Positions 13,070-24,682 of a stretch of 64,000 bases of DNA are shown here, in pieces. The notes under the pieces are model-generated. The model saw only the letters and a program-made list of their open reading frames with translations, ran no database searches and was not told the DNA's origin. The translations under genes and the position numbers were made by a program. The DNA is taken from the NCBI GenBank assembly GCA_036362985.1, contig JAYGXS010000005.1, positions 3,592,076 through 3,656,075 of the forward strand, in the 5' to 3' direction. Each line of letters starts with the position of its first letter. The stretch's first letter is position 1. The DNA comes from Ligula intestinalis (taxonomy: Eukaryota; Platyhelminthes; Cestoda; Diphyllobothriidea; Diphyllobothriidae).

Positions 13070-13799
13070 CCAATGCACGTGGAGGCTAGTGTGGGCCACT
13101 GGCATCACGTGCTCTTTCTGTTAATGCATCTTGACAGGGTGTTTGGGTGCCGTGAAACCCAAATTAAAGGAGAAATATCATAAGTATTCCTTATATAGAG
13201 TCAGATCATACTAGTGGATTCTGGCCTTCCCAACAGAAGCTGCCGTTAATCAGATTTAAGCACGAAATGAATTAAAAGAGCATAACAAAAAGCAAAATGA
13301 AATATCTTACCATAATAAGGTGCAAGCATTTTGAAATTGTGACTAACTGTCTTTTTAAAATGACGACTTGGCGTTTACCGTCTGAATTTAACGTAGAATT
13401 GTGCGAAACGTGCCCGTATTTTCTGAGCTATTGATCCAAAAATACCGTGGAACTATTAAAAAGTATTTATCTTTTTGCCGTTATATTCCTGGTGCAAATA
13501 TCTTATCGCATGCATAACCTTCCAAAGGTAATGAAGAAGAAGAGGCGGCAGGTTCATGAGCCAAATTGTATTTGATCTGATGTTTTGAAAACAAAGACGC
13601 TTCACTTATCGCATTTTGGTGGTATTTGTTCTACATTTTGTGCAGAAAAGCTTCACAGGATAGCTAAAAATAACTTTAAGAATACAAATTTGCACCCTAA
13701 ATGCAAATAAATGTGACTCCTTTAAACTGGCTTCAGATTTAAATATGAACAATTTTGGACAAACTTTTCTTTTGCCGGAAGCGATATCTTCTGTAGGGT

Positions 13800-14472
13800 T
13801 TGTACTTATTTTGGAGTTCCTTCATAGTTTAATCAACATTAACGTTTAATTGGTTTCCGTCTTTCGTACTTGCATAGGAAATATATTCCGTATGCAACTG
13901 CTGCCAATTTCTCCAATTTAAATGATTATTTCACTTAAAAATGTAATTAAATGACAATTTAACTAAGAAAAATGCTTTCGCGGGATTCAATTAACCTAAT
14001 GAATAAAAAGTGCCAATAAATAAAAACGTAAGTAGAAGTCGAATTTTATCATGAAAGTTGAACTGTCTTTGGCGAAAACTGTATTAAGACGGTGAGGCGT
14101 GTATAAAAACGAACCTCCGACGATAGAAGTCCATACACTTGTAACCTCAGGCTATTTTATACACTATTGCCGAGATCCCGTCTTTGTTTCCATATGTATA
14201 AATCTATGTGTTTCGTCGATCTTTTCAAGGAACAATAAACAAACCCTATTAGCCAAGTAGCTTGCAACGCAAACCCTCACGGCCGTCACGTAGCGACTAA
14301 GTTGATATGATCGATTCGATCCAACAAAGCAAAGAGAGACTGGAATGGCCATTTTTGGCTTGTTATCCGCCATCAGTCAGTCATATCCAATAAACGAGGA
14401 ATAACCTCCGAGATTCTAGCCCGGGACCTTCGGTCATTTGGCTTATGAGCCTACGTTGACACCACGGGCTCC
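13800..14472 (-). mobile_element. tRNA-derived SINE-like element, copy E1
   Basis: Read on the minus strand, the head (14,472-14,404) resembles a tRNA. It has a CTCATAA loop-like sequence (14,443-14,449) and a T-arm whose stem CCGGG/CTCGG (14,408-14,424) pairs with one G-T wobble, although the T-loop is altered. The body runs leftward and is repeated at 15,300-15,980, including the cgaacctccgacgata block (about 14,112 and 15,639). The CAT in the loop hints at a tRNA-Met ancestor, but the anticodon stem is imperfect. The left boundary is approximate. The open frames at 14,164-14,373 and 14,381-14,707 are shadows on this element. Confidence 0.6.
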
Positions 14473-14714
14473 TTGCTTTTTCAGTTGTGATCGGATATAT
14501 GATCAATGAATCTAGGTGATTCGCTGATCTAGTCAACGTAAAATCAGTTATCGGAAGTGTGCGAAATCCCAACTTTTTGATATTCGAGGAGATTCCTGCG
14601 CTATTAAGCGCTGTAGAAATTCCTGAAAAGCCGGAAATTTTAATTATATATATATATTCACTCAGAAATGTGCGAACACCGATCGAATAGGCTTCCGAAC
14701 TAAACAAAGTTCAG

Positions 14715-14885
14715 AAAACGGAAAACTTGGTTATGCATGCATGAAACTGATGTTAGTGTACTTATGAGAGACAGCACTATCTTCTAGAAAATCAAACTCG
14801 ATTTAGTAAAAAAATGGTTATCAAACATGTTACGTGTTGTGTCCTTAAGATAAGTTATGAACTTACAAGAGACCAACATGTTTTA
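14715..14885 (+). repeat. Family C fragment
   Basis: The blocks ttagtgtacttatgagagac and agcactatcttctagaaaa match 2,370-2,490 in family C copy 1 and, in reverse, 62,520-62,640. It is a short isolated fragment between the two SINE-like copies. Confidence 0.55.
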
Positions 14886-15299
14886 AAGTAGGCCAAAATG
14901 ACTTGGCCTATTTGACTGTACGCAAAGATCACAGAATAGCATATGTTTTTTTCATTTCAAGCAATAAATATAAAATTTTGAAATTGAGCAGGCGAAACGA
15001 TCATATTAAAAAAATATCGAATGATATTTTCGGTTACATCGTTATGCATTTCAAAGCAAACACCGGTCCCTGAAGTAAAAAAAAAAAACTTTTGAAAAGT
15101 GCTTCCGTTTACATGGATATGTAAGTTCTTCCATATTCAGGTAAGTATTCATCTCTGTTTTCGGGAAGTGAACAACTGGTCAACATATATTTTTCTGATC
15201 TAAACTTTATCTTCAAAAAATGTACAGCAGATGACACCTCCACTTCGAAGAATCTAACTTAAGCAATGTTTGAATAGGTAGAAATTCTGTTTTTCAGCA

Positions 15300-15980
15300 A
15301 TGAATTGACACGAACGTACGTATTTTACTTATGTTGGAGATTCTTCATAGCATAATCAACATTTACGTTCAATTTGATATCCTCTTCCGTACTAGCAGAC
15401 GAAATGCATTCCCTATGAGACTACTCCCAATTTACCCAAACTTAATTGTTATTTCTCTGAATAAATGCAACCGTAATGAGGACTTATCTGCGTGAAATGC
15501 TTTTGCAGAATTCAAAAAACTGAATGAATCAAAATAGTGTCAATAAATATATACCTGAGTACCAATTCAAAATCCATCATACAAATTGCACGGTCTTTGT
15601 TCACGAATGTTTAAAGACAGTGAGGCGTCTGTAAACACGAACCTCCGACGATAAAGTCTATACACTTGGTAACCTCAGGATATTTAACCCACTACTCATA
15701 AGATCGCGTCTTTTTTTCAATATATATTAATGTATATAGGTGTTTTGCCGATCTAGTCAACGAACAATTAAGTTCCGGTTAGCCAAGTAGGTCGCAACGC
15801 AAATTCCCAGAGTCGTCACATAGCACTTAAATTCATATGATGAATAAGATCTGAGAAAGCAAAGTGAGACAGGAATGGCTACTCCTTACTTGCTATCCAT
15901 CATCAGCAAGTCATACCCAATTTGAGGGGCGCAAACCCCGAGATTCAAAACCGGGACCTTCGGCAATGAGTTGACACGCT
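15300..15980 (-). mobile_element. tRNA-derived SINE-like element, copy E2
   Basis: This is the second copy of the 13,800-14,472 element in the same orientation, about 1.5 kb away. The head (about 15,980-15,921) keeps the GAAGGTCCCGG block and a T-arm remnant (15,936-15,963) but lacks most of the anticodon region present in E1. Body landmarks shared with E1 are the cgaacctccgacgata, aacctcagg and agccaagtag blocks. The two copies differ by many substitutions, so they are old. Confidence 0.58.
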
Positions 15981-15989
15981 TTGAAGTTT

Positions 15990-18830
15990 CAAGAGGCATA
16001 CCCCACACAAGCAAATTCATGCGGAGAAATTTCAGAAACCAATTACTCAGGTAAATTATTTTGAGGTACTTCTTCTTTGTAAGTTTCCGGTAGTCATGTC
16101 GAAAAAGGTCGGCATTTATGGACAAGCTAAGCTAAATTTTGAAATTCGTAATGTGTTTAGCAGACTTTCCGAAACAATCTGCACCTGGTCGCACTCGATC
16201 TTGCGAAATACTTAAAAAAATATCAAAAACACAAATTTATTTCAACATGCACACGACGGTATGGATTTGATTACAAGTACAACTGTAATTTCACTTCTTC
16301 GTTGACCACCAGCCTATCCACTTTTGTTGTCCAATCTATTTTTGTTACCGCCAAGAGCCTCAATCTGATAACTAAATAAAATATTTTTCCTATTCTCAAG
16401 AAAAATTAATTCAAGGCACACAAATATATTTTTATGCATTAAAAACGGAATTTTTACTGATTATAAACTTTCGGAAAAGTACTGAAGTTAAGGTGACCAA
16501 ATGCATTTCCAACACACTCTATACAACTGTTGTGCCTGAATTTATTCTGGATTTATTATGCACTATTTTCCACTGCCATGTCGTAAACATATTGATATTA
16601 AGTAATTAATCAATTAAAATTCATTAAGCCAGTGCATTGATTGCAAGCTTTTTTTGAGAAAATTAGATTATTAATGCTAGTAAATTGTGATTTGTCTGCC
16701 AACCTTTGTTTATATTTTTGGTATGCTCCCTAATTTACTTCTGTGCTACTCTGGAAGCACACCACTGACATCGCACAACATTTCATGAGATAAATAATCG
16801 ACTAATGATAAGAATTAATCAATACTTTTTAAACCAATTTTGATTGGTACATAATATTAGCAACTACATTTCTAAGCACTTCCAGGGTCACTAGCAGGGC
16901 CTAGAAAAAACGTGCTTTTCAATATTGCGCATTCTCCTCATAGCCAAATTGGCATTACAAAATCAGCAAACATTTCAGTTCAAAAACTTATCTACAGTTT
17001 ACTAATTGGGCAGGAAAATATCCCACCTATCACTGGGTAAACGCAGGGAGGCATTTGCATACAGGGATGATAATTCATACCAGGTTGCCGCTCAAGGCTT
17101 TTAACTTCAGTCGTGTTCTTACCTTTATAAAGTTATTTATCCCTAATGTGATTTTAGCATAAGTTTCGGTAAAGAGGATTTTGGCAAAATATTATTGTTT
17201 TATGTCAGCTCTGCACACCCTTTTACCCTCGAGTCTATTCACTCGCCTTCAATTTGTTTACCCTCTTTTTGATACCAAAATACATCCTTCTGCAATTCAG
17301 AACTAATTATGTGGCCTTAATAGTTTGCATGCGGTTTGGACTGATAAAATCAAAACACCCAAATAAAATAGTAAATGCATCATTTATTTAAAATACTATG
17401 CAAAATTTGTTATATGATATATTGCAGCCAAGCAGGGATATACGCCTCCACACGCATCCACAGACACCTTTTGTCAACAAAAGGGCATGAACGATTGTAC
17501 AAGGTATGTGTGAATTTGCACGTGACAAAACGCCCATCGTCAAAGTTAACCCCTTTGATGATTTATGAATCAAACTTCACATCGAATGTACTGCAGTATA
17601 CAAACATGTCAATGTTAGTTGAAAAAGGCAACTGCCGAAAGCAAAAGGCCAACATGAACCACACGTAGCGGCACCACCATCTGACCTGGACTCACCCAGA
17701 ACCAGACAGAAATTTCAGTTGCCAATGGAACGTAACGTTAAGGTATGTGTTCATTATGTCTTCCACGGCGTGATGCAGATTGCAGCTTTCAATAAGTGCC
17801 CACACTTAAAATCTACATAAGTGTACGAGCACTATAAAATATCAGTTATTCTTTGAAAATTTTGTCATATCTGACGGTGACCTGGGGGTTTACTGTATTT
17901 AACGTAATTTATCAAGTTTTTGTTTAGTTTTTCATACGACACCTTTTCTTTAAATGGCATTTCTTGGGATGACTGCTGTTATGATGATTGACGGCGTCAG
18001 CCAGATAGACAGCCATCCAATTTTGCGCACGACAAGTCAACCTTGAAACAAGGGGTGAAATAGGTAAGGACAAATAAAGGCACGCGATGTCAGACCGCCC
18101 TGGGGCCTAGTGCTGAGATCATCGAGGTCATGCTGCAGAGCACATGTTAGCAAGTGTTTGAACGACCTTTTTGAGAGCCAGTGGGGAGCATCGACGAAAG
18201 CCCCATAAATAGCGAGGCTGCTATTAGAACGGGGACTCTGTTGTGGGACACGCTGCCGACAACCTGCGTCTGCTTCCGAAGTGAAACCAGACACAGAAGG
18301 CGAGCTGCTGGACACACGGAGCAGAGTTGATGAACTAGTGATGTACAAGTGACCTTATTTTCTCGAACCTTCCAAACACGTAGGGGGCAAGATAACAGGC
18401 GTTGAAAAAGAGAGAGAAAATGCTATATTGAGGATTTTACAAACCTGAATTGTCAGCAAATATGGCTCCATTAACGAAGAGAATACGGTCAGTTAAATAA
18501 AGGGTCATTTTAAAAGGACAAAGGTAAAATGTCATTTAATACGTACAATTTAAGTTTTTCACGACAATTATATGTACAATGGAGACAAATTGGCTTTCAA
18601 CTTCTCTAGTTCCGCTTCTTCACCCGCTTTTTTTCTCGTGGTACTCGTCCACCACATTTGAGAAATATTGGGATGTTAGTGATAAAATAATTTGTTTTTG
18701 TGCATTTAAAAAGTCAGCAGTGTACTGTAGATATGCCCCCATGCGCACAACTGCAAAGGATAATAAATTTACCCGTGAGAGGACAGTGATAAAATGGGTG
18801 GTTGAAATTCGAAAGACCACTTGGTGCATA
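15990..18830. other. AT-rich interval without recognisable genes
   Basis: I find no domain, RNA gene or obvious repeat here. The 103-residue minus frame at 18,037-18,348 lies in a locally less AT-rich stretch and is Ser-rich at its N-terminus, but it has no motif I recognise and no homologous copy elsewhere in the window. It could be part of an exon; I do not call it as a gene. Confidence 0.35.
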
Positions 18831-18831
18831 T

Positions 18832-21446
18832 AATTCAGTAAACCGATGTCCTCTACTTGTTTTAGAGGTGATAAAAAACTGCGTTATTTTCCTTGCTGTA
18901 AGATTATTTCAAGATAATATTCTTTAACTGTTACCGGCTTTGCCTTTCCTAAAAACAGGCAGCAATCTGGGAAATGAAATAATTTACTCTTCTGTGTATA
19001 CTGCAGACGTCTATATGCACACACAGTTCGAACAATTTCAAAGCCTAATGGGTTGGCAGAATATACACTACGGCTTTGCAAGAAGAACACATTCCATAAC
19101 AAGTAAGATAAGTTGAATAATAATCACTTTGCAAACTCTAAAATACTTTTTTTCGAATTTGCTGAAGTGGCAATGATGCTGAATTCAAGTTATTGTTTGC
19201 ATATGTGCTCAGTTATACGTCAAGAAAGCCAGGTTTTTTTTAAGTTTGTTTCGCAAATTTTTTAATTATACCAATATCTGTGAACCTCAGCTTGATTTAT
19301 AAGGGAAAGCCGGGGTTGCTTTCATTTTTCTGCATGTTGTCGAAGTGTTTAGATTTCAAAGCATTTATATCTGACGCTGACTTCGTGTGCATATGAAAAT
19401 AAGCAGCAAAAGTACAACCATGACAGTCATTAGCTAATATGTTCGATATAAATATGGCAACAATATCGTTCATTATTTATAAAACAACACTTCCGAGAGG
19501 TTCAATTTATGGGCAAAAATGCTGTACAATGAAGCAAGATGAAAGTTTTATTCTTCGAATAGTAAAAAAGGTATTGGCATATGTCCATTAATGCTATTAC
19601 AATGGAAACATTTGTCAAGAATCCATGCATGCGGTTATCTCAGGCAGAAATATGTGGACAAAACGTTCCAAAAAATATACAAAATCAAAGTCGATTTTGC
19701 GGATTGGCGTCGCTTTATGGTTAATATTGCTATCAAGTTTAGAGAGCGACCGATATATTGGTCGACAAAAGGCACCGTTAATAGCCATACCTTCGTGGGC
19801 TTATTACAGTATGCTCTTCGGATACAATATCATTCAAGACGTCGAATAGACACTATTTTGTAACAAGGTAACGCCACAGTTAACTGATCAAAGGAGGTAT
19901 GATAATCACTAAGCGCAAGAATAAAATTGATTTTTACCAGTGGACAGTCTGCATTTTTGCATACGTCCTGCAAAGCACTTATATTCCTCCTAATTCTCCA
20001 GAACGTAATATTAGTTAAAATGCATTTGCTTTTATGAAAATGAACTGGAAGAACCCATGTTAAATGTTTTAATGCAGCAGAAAATGGAATTTGTCCTCAA
20101 TAATTGTATAAATCAAACAACCATTGATAAGTTCATTCTCTACTCACCCTCCCAAATTACGCCTGTTTGGTTCGCTCAAGTACGATGCGCAAAATGTAAA
20201 TGCGTTTTTACATTTATTAATGTCCATAATTTGTGCTGTTTTCTCTTCATCATACACTAGTGAAACTTGCAAATGGAATAAATTAATTTTGCTCTTGTTT
20301 ATTGTTTTTTTTAATTTCACTGTTTTCGTTAAAAAAAATAGTTCTCACTTTTTAATTAATGCTTAATGATGTAAATACATTTTCAATTTTAGATGTTTTG
20401 CTTCCCTGACGTAAAATTAACTCAGTGTCCGTGGGAAAAATGCTGTACCAGCTAGGAGGGTTTTTGCACGACATTGACGGTTATGCCTGCAGGACTGGCC
20501 ATAATGTATATCAATATGTTTCTGTACTTTTTAATAACTATGTTTGGTTAAATTGTTTGCAAGAGTGATAGGGTGAGTGGCTACATTTTCTTGACTTCAA
20601 TCAAATCCAAATTATCTTAATACGGTGTAAATACAGAAATATGACAAATTTTGTTGACGATAAAGTCCTTCGGCAAAACTTACATTCATGATGCTAATTT
20701 TCGAGTCCGGTTACACATGTTATCATCAGATTAAAGATTGTGTATCAGAATAGCTTTTGAATCAAAACGATGGCAAACACAATATTCTACGGTGGCTCAA
20801 GGCATGAGATAGTGACCAGCACCCGCATTTATTGTGCGGTCAGTGGGGAGAGTCGTTGTCATCCGCATGCAATTATGTGGTCAGCGGGGAAAATGTTTAA
20901 CCAGCAGCAAAGTATGGTTTTGGTTTTGGTGATTGTTATTTTGCCTTTTATCTGAGCACGAATAATTTTTACTTGACGTCAAGATCAGTATGCCTGTTGA
21001 CGCTTGCGTCATTTGAATGCATTGCCTTAAGTAATGCCTTTTTGGCCAGGCGCTAAATATGTGGGTTCGCTCCCATGCGAATGCGTGTCCTGTGTCTTGT
21101 GGGCACATAGCAAACGTGAATCGGTGGTCTTATCCTTCTCCTCGCCACTAACTGTTGTTCATGCATGCAGTTGTATATAGCTCTTTTGGATTGAACACAG
21201 TAGACTGCATTGCCAAATATACCGAGTATATTACAGAAAGCTTTGTGTCGCCCTTCCTGTGTATTTTATGATTGCTAATGTATAATGCAAGGAATTCAGA
21301 TAAATTCTTCACATATGGAAGCGTTCGCATGTTCGTTGGATTTGCGTTTAAGTGGTCGCAGCTATAAGGGTAACTCTTTCATTTAAATTTTGTTGCCGTA
21401 CACATCGACGGACACTGTACTGAAGGTACCTCATATTAAAAACTTA
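18832..21446 (+). repeat. Segmental duplication D, copy 1
   Basis: This segment is repeated in direct orientation at 24,683-27,466. Long near-identical stretches include the block around 19,790-19,870 (25,820-25,890 in copy 2) and the one around 20,770-20,955 (26,786-26,971). Copy 2 has about 150 bp extra near 25,506-25,665. Open frames are shared at 19,591-19,863/25,680-25,889 and at 20,770-20,955/26,786-26,971. In the 61-residue pair every difference I can see changes an amino acid and none is silent, which argues against a protein kept by selection. No domain is recognised. Confidence 0.85.
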
Positions 21447-21450
21447 AATC

Positions 21451-22500
21451 AGGCCTCTTCTTCTCGATTTCATTGCCTCCTACCTGTCTTACCGCAACCA
21501 GAAGGTCTTAGTAGGCAATAGCTACTCGATGCCTCAGCCGATCACGAGTGGTGTATTACAAGGCACGGTTTTTGGTCCCCTCCTTTTCATTCTTTACATA
21601 AATGAAAGTTCAACAGTGCTAAATAATTCGGAAAATTTCATTTATGCTGATGAACTTAAGTGTATATACTCATTTTCTTAGGACAAGGCCAGTACTTGTG
21701 TTGATAAAGTTAACGCAGACTTGTGTACTCTCTCAAGTTGGAGTGCAACATGGCAGATGGAGTTTTCTCCATCAAAATGTAGTTTCTTGAGTTTTGGTCC
21801 CGCAAGGCTTCCTGGACCCATTATCTACCAAAATAGTCCACTGTTAGAAAGATCTTTGATAAAGGATGAAGGTCTTACTTACACGAATAAGCTTGCATTA
21901 TCACCTCATACAGATCGAATTTCTGCCAAGGCCGCACAGATATGTGGGTTTATATCGCATTACTGTTTCCTTCCAGAAATGAAGTTAAAACTATACTTCA
22001 TGTTTGTTTTTCCTATACTAGAATACTGCTGCCCGCTTTTTAGCCTCATGACCCAGCATGACCGTAGTAAGATTGAAAAGGTTCAGCGAGTTTTCACTCG
22101 TAAAATATTTTCTGTTTCTGGGTCTGGTATGTGTTATACAGGTATGCGTTATACAGATAGATGTCAATTAGAAAACATGAAATTTATTGGGATAAGAAGA
22201 CTCGAAGCTGGTCTATGCTTTCTCCCACAAATTAACGCTCTTCTTCCAGTTGACCGACCTTACGCCACTCGTAACTCTTCCATGATAATTTGACCACCCC
22301 GTAGCTCCACATGTAACCGTTCTCACTTTTTTACTTCCAAATATGCTTTTATTTGGAACAAACTTCCTCTCGATATTAGACTGTCTTATACACTGTCGAT
22401 TTTTAAAGGCAAATTATATAGGCATTTAAATTTAGAGGAAACAAAGTCGTTACTGTCTGTTTCCTTTACAAACACGCATGCGTTTGTATCAATGGTTTAA
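21451..22500 (+). pseudogene. Non-LTR reverse transcriptase remnant (3' half)
   Basis: The frame from 21,451 reads as the palm-to-C-terminal part of a non-LTR (CR1/Jockey-like) reverse transcriptase: YLSYRNQKVLVGN, ITSGVLQGTVFGPLLFILYI (the family's usual SGVPQGS..GP motif), then the active-site region FIYADEL, LSSWSATWQMEFSPSKC, and LPLDIRL near the C-terminus. The catalytic YADD is YADE here, so the second Asp is lost. A TAG at 21,679-21,681 and a TGA at 22,291-22,293 break the frame. Similarity continues in frame past both to a TAA at 22,500. The N-terminal half and the endonuclease are missing, as expected from 5' truncation. It starts exactly where copy 1 of duplication D stops matching copy 2. 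Confidence 0.85.
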
Positions 22501-22609
22501 GCTGCCATTATAAATTCAAATAAAATTTAAAGAAAGAACGCATAGAGCATAAACATTGCTCTATTCACGAATGTGAGAGAATACTCGTATTCCAGGAATT
22601 TCCATTGGT

Positions 22610-22657
22610 AAAGGAGACATATGCTCGAGTTTTTTTTCTCGACTATATGTCTCCTTT
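22610..22657. other. Hairpin with a T8 loop
   Basis: The left arm aaaggagacatatgctcgag (22,610-22,629) and the right arm (22,638-22,657) pair at 18 of 20 positions around a run of eight T. It lies about 110 bp past the reverse-transcriptase remnant. It might be the end of that or another element, or a small foldback; nothing identifies its role. Confidence 0.7.
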
Positions 22658-23410
22658 GCTCTATTCGTTTGGTAGCGATTCAAACTGTCTTTATACTAAA
22701 TGAATGGACACCTTTCGGTCCGCTTCAAAATTGGAAATTTTTTTGCAGTACTTGGCTACAGTAAGGAAGCACTCAAAATATGCACAAATGTAACGGTATT
22801 ATTTTGTAATTTCAGTCGTCTTGTATCGGTGATAGTGGAGGGGAACTGCACTGTCCGAAAAACGACAGCAGCTGGACGTCATACGGAGTACTTTCGCACG
22901 GTAGCGATAAATGTTATTCTGGTGCCTCCCTCTTTGTGGCCACGGATGCTGCGCTCACTTGAATCAAGACAACGATTCAAGTTTTCAATTGAAGAACGCC
23001 GGAATGGGAAAACATTAGTTTTTTTATTTTATCACAATAACAGATATCATAAATCGTTTTCTTCAAAAGATGTGTGAACTTGTAACAAACAAAAATAAAA
23101 TTAAATTGAAAGGTATAACCTGCATTTTGTTTTAAAAAGAAAGATTGATATGGGGAGCTCGAGTGTTATCTTGCATACTGTAGTCGAATATGTGCCATCA
23201 GCTCAGGATAGAATATGGATTGGGTAAATCGTTGCACTTGTTGATGGATTGGGGGCCCGTGAACCAAGACGCAAGTAGATCTCAGCAAACCCGATTGTAA
23301 CCTCTTGCGAGAATTTCGGCCACATCAAATATAAAAGGTGTGGCCGGGTCTCATCATATGAGCCGCAACTTGAGAATTGTATTGTATTGTATTGGCAAAT
23401 AACTGAAAGT
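22658..23410. other. Interval without recognisable genes
   Basis: The 125-residue plus frame at 22,700-23,077 shows no motif I recognise and no second copy in the window, so I cannot say whether it is real. A short attgtattgtattg microsatellite lies near 23,379. Confidence 0.3.
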
Positions 23411-23429
23411 ATTAGGTGCATGACATGGA

Positions 23430-24675
23430 ACATCGGCAAAACAAGTGCCTGGGCTTTAAGCTAGTATCTATGCGGAACTATGGTATAGCACTATTATCAT
23501 ATGGAATTCACATTTCTTGAAGTGCATCTCGTTTGTAGAATGGACATTTACGTGTTTAGTCCGCGGCAGTGGATTGTCTTTGACGAAAATGTTGATCGAA
23601 CTCTAGGGTCTGACCCTTAAAAGGCATGTCCCATCTACCCACTACCATGTCATGCACCTAATAATTTCGGCGATTATTTCCTTGATTATTATCTGGAGGT
23701 AATATATATATACTAGAAACCGCATAGAGAATGTTGGGGGCCTACTGAATAGCCAAACCCCTCCTTGCTGTATCATGCAATAGCAGAGACATTGGCGAAA
23801 CACGTGTCTGGGCTTTTAGCTAGTATCTTTGCGGAAGAATGGTATAGCACCATTTTCATATGGAATTCACACTACTCGTTGTGCTACTCGTTTGTAGAAT
23901 GGATATTTTCGTGTTTACTCCGCGGCAGCTAATCGTCTTCGACGAAAACGTTCCTCAAACTCTAGGGTTTGACCCTTAAAAGTCATGTCCCATCCACCTA
24001 CTTCCATGTAATGCATTTAATAATTTGAGAGATTATTTCATTGATTATTATCTGGAGGTCATATACTAGAAACCGCACAGAGAACTTTGGGGGCCTTCTG
24101 AAGAGCCGAACACCTCGTTGCTGCATCAGGCAATAGCAGAAAAATCGGCAAAACAAGTGTCTCGGCTTTTAGCTGGTATCTATGTGGAAGTATGGTATAG
24201 CACCATTGTCATATAGAATTCACACTTCTTGTAGTGCTACTCGTTTTTAGAATGGTTATTTCCGTGTTTATTTAACGGCAATTGATTGTCTTCGACGAAA
24301 ATAATCATCAAATTGTAGGGTCTTACCCTAAAAAGTCATGTCTTATCCACCTACTTTCATGTCATGCACCTAATAATTTCAGCGATTAATTCCTTGATTA
24401 TTATCTGGAGCTCATATACTTGAAACAGTATGGAGAACGTCGGAGGCCTACTGAAGACCCGAACCTCTCATTGCTATATCGTGCAGTAGCAGAGACATCG
24501 GTGAAACACATGTCTGGGCTTTTAGCTATTATCTATGTGGAAGTATGGTATAGCATCATTGTCATATAGCATTCACACTACTTGTATTGCTACTCGTTAT
24601 AAGAATGGACATTTCCGCGTTTATTCTGCGGCATTTGATTGTCTTCGGCGAAAATGTTCATATAACTCTATATAT
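23430..24675. repeat. Tandem satellite of about 355 bp, about 3.5 units
   Basis: The landmark tatctatg-gaa-tatggtatagcac-like block recurs near 23,465, 23,823, 24,177 and 24,530, giving a period of about 352-358 bp. Other shared blocks are gacccttaaaagtcatgtcc, the catgcacctaataattt block and gattattatctggag. Units differ at many positions. The left end carries an inverted 18-bp match (23,411-23,428) to a block inside the first unit (23,645-23,662). No open frame or RNA gene is evident. Confidence 0.88.
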
Positions 24676-24682
24676 ATAGAAG

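Larger units (their letters stand above)
11045..13450. repeat. Dispersed repeat family A, copy 2 (longest)
   Basis: This is the longest copy of family A in the window. It aligns with 35,950-37,520 and 37,700-39,560, and its right end aligns with 455-900. Shared landmarks include the gtggccgcggg block near 11,260, the cgcagccatgca block near 12,530, the TATA block near 12,608, and the tgcatcttgacaggg block near 13,125. No transposase, reverse transcriptase or other domain is readable, so it could be a long terminal repeat, a non-autonomous element or a decayed unknown. The TATA block, conserved in all three copies that reach that point, suggests a promoter-bearing element. Confidence 0.65.

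Noticed and set aside
12861..13124. 87-residue frame with a 31-residue internal repeat
   Set aside because: The repeat is a 93-bp DNA duplication in one copy of family A; the other copy has no matching protein.
18037..18348. 103-residue minus-strand frame
   Set aside because: No motif, no splice context I can support and no second copy. It could be an exon but is not supportable.
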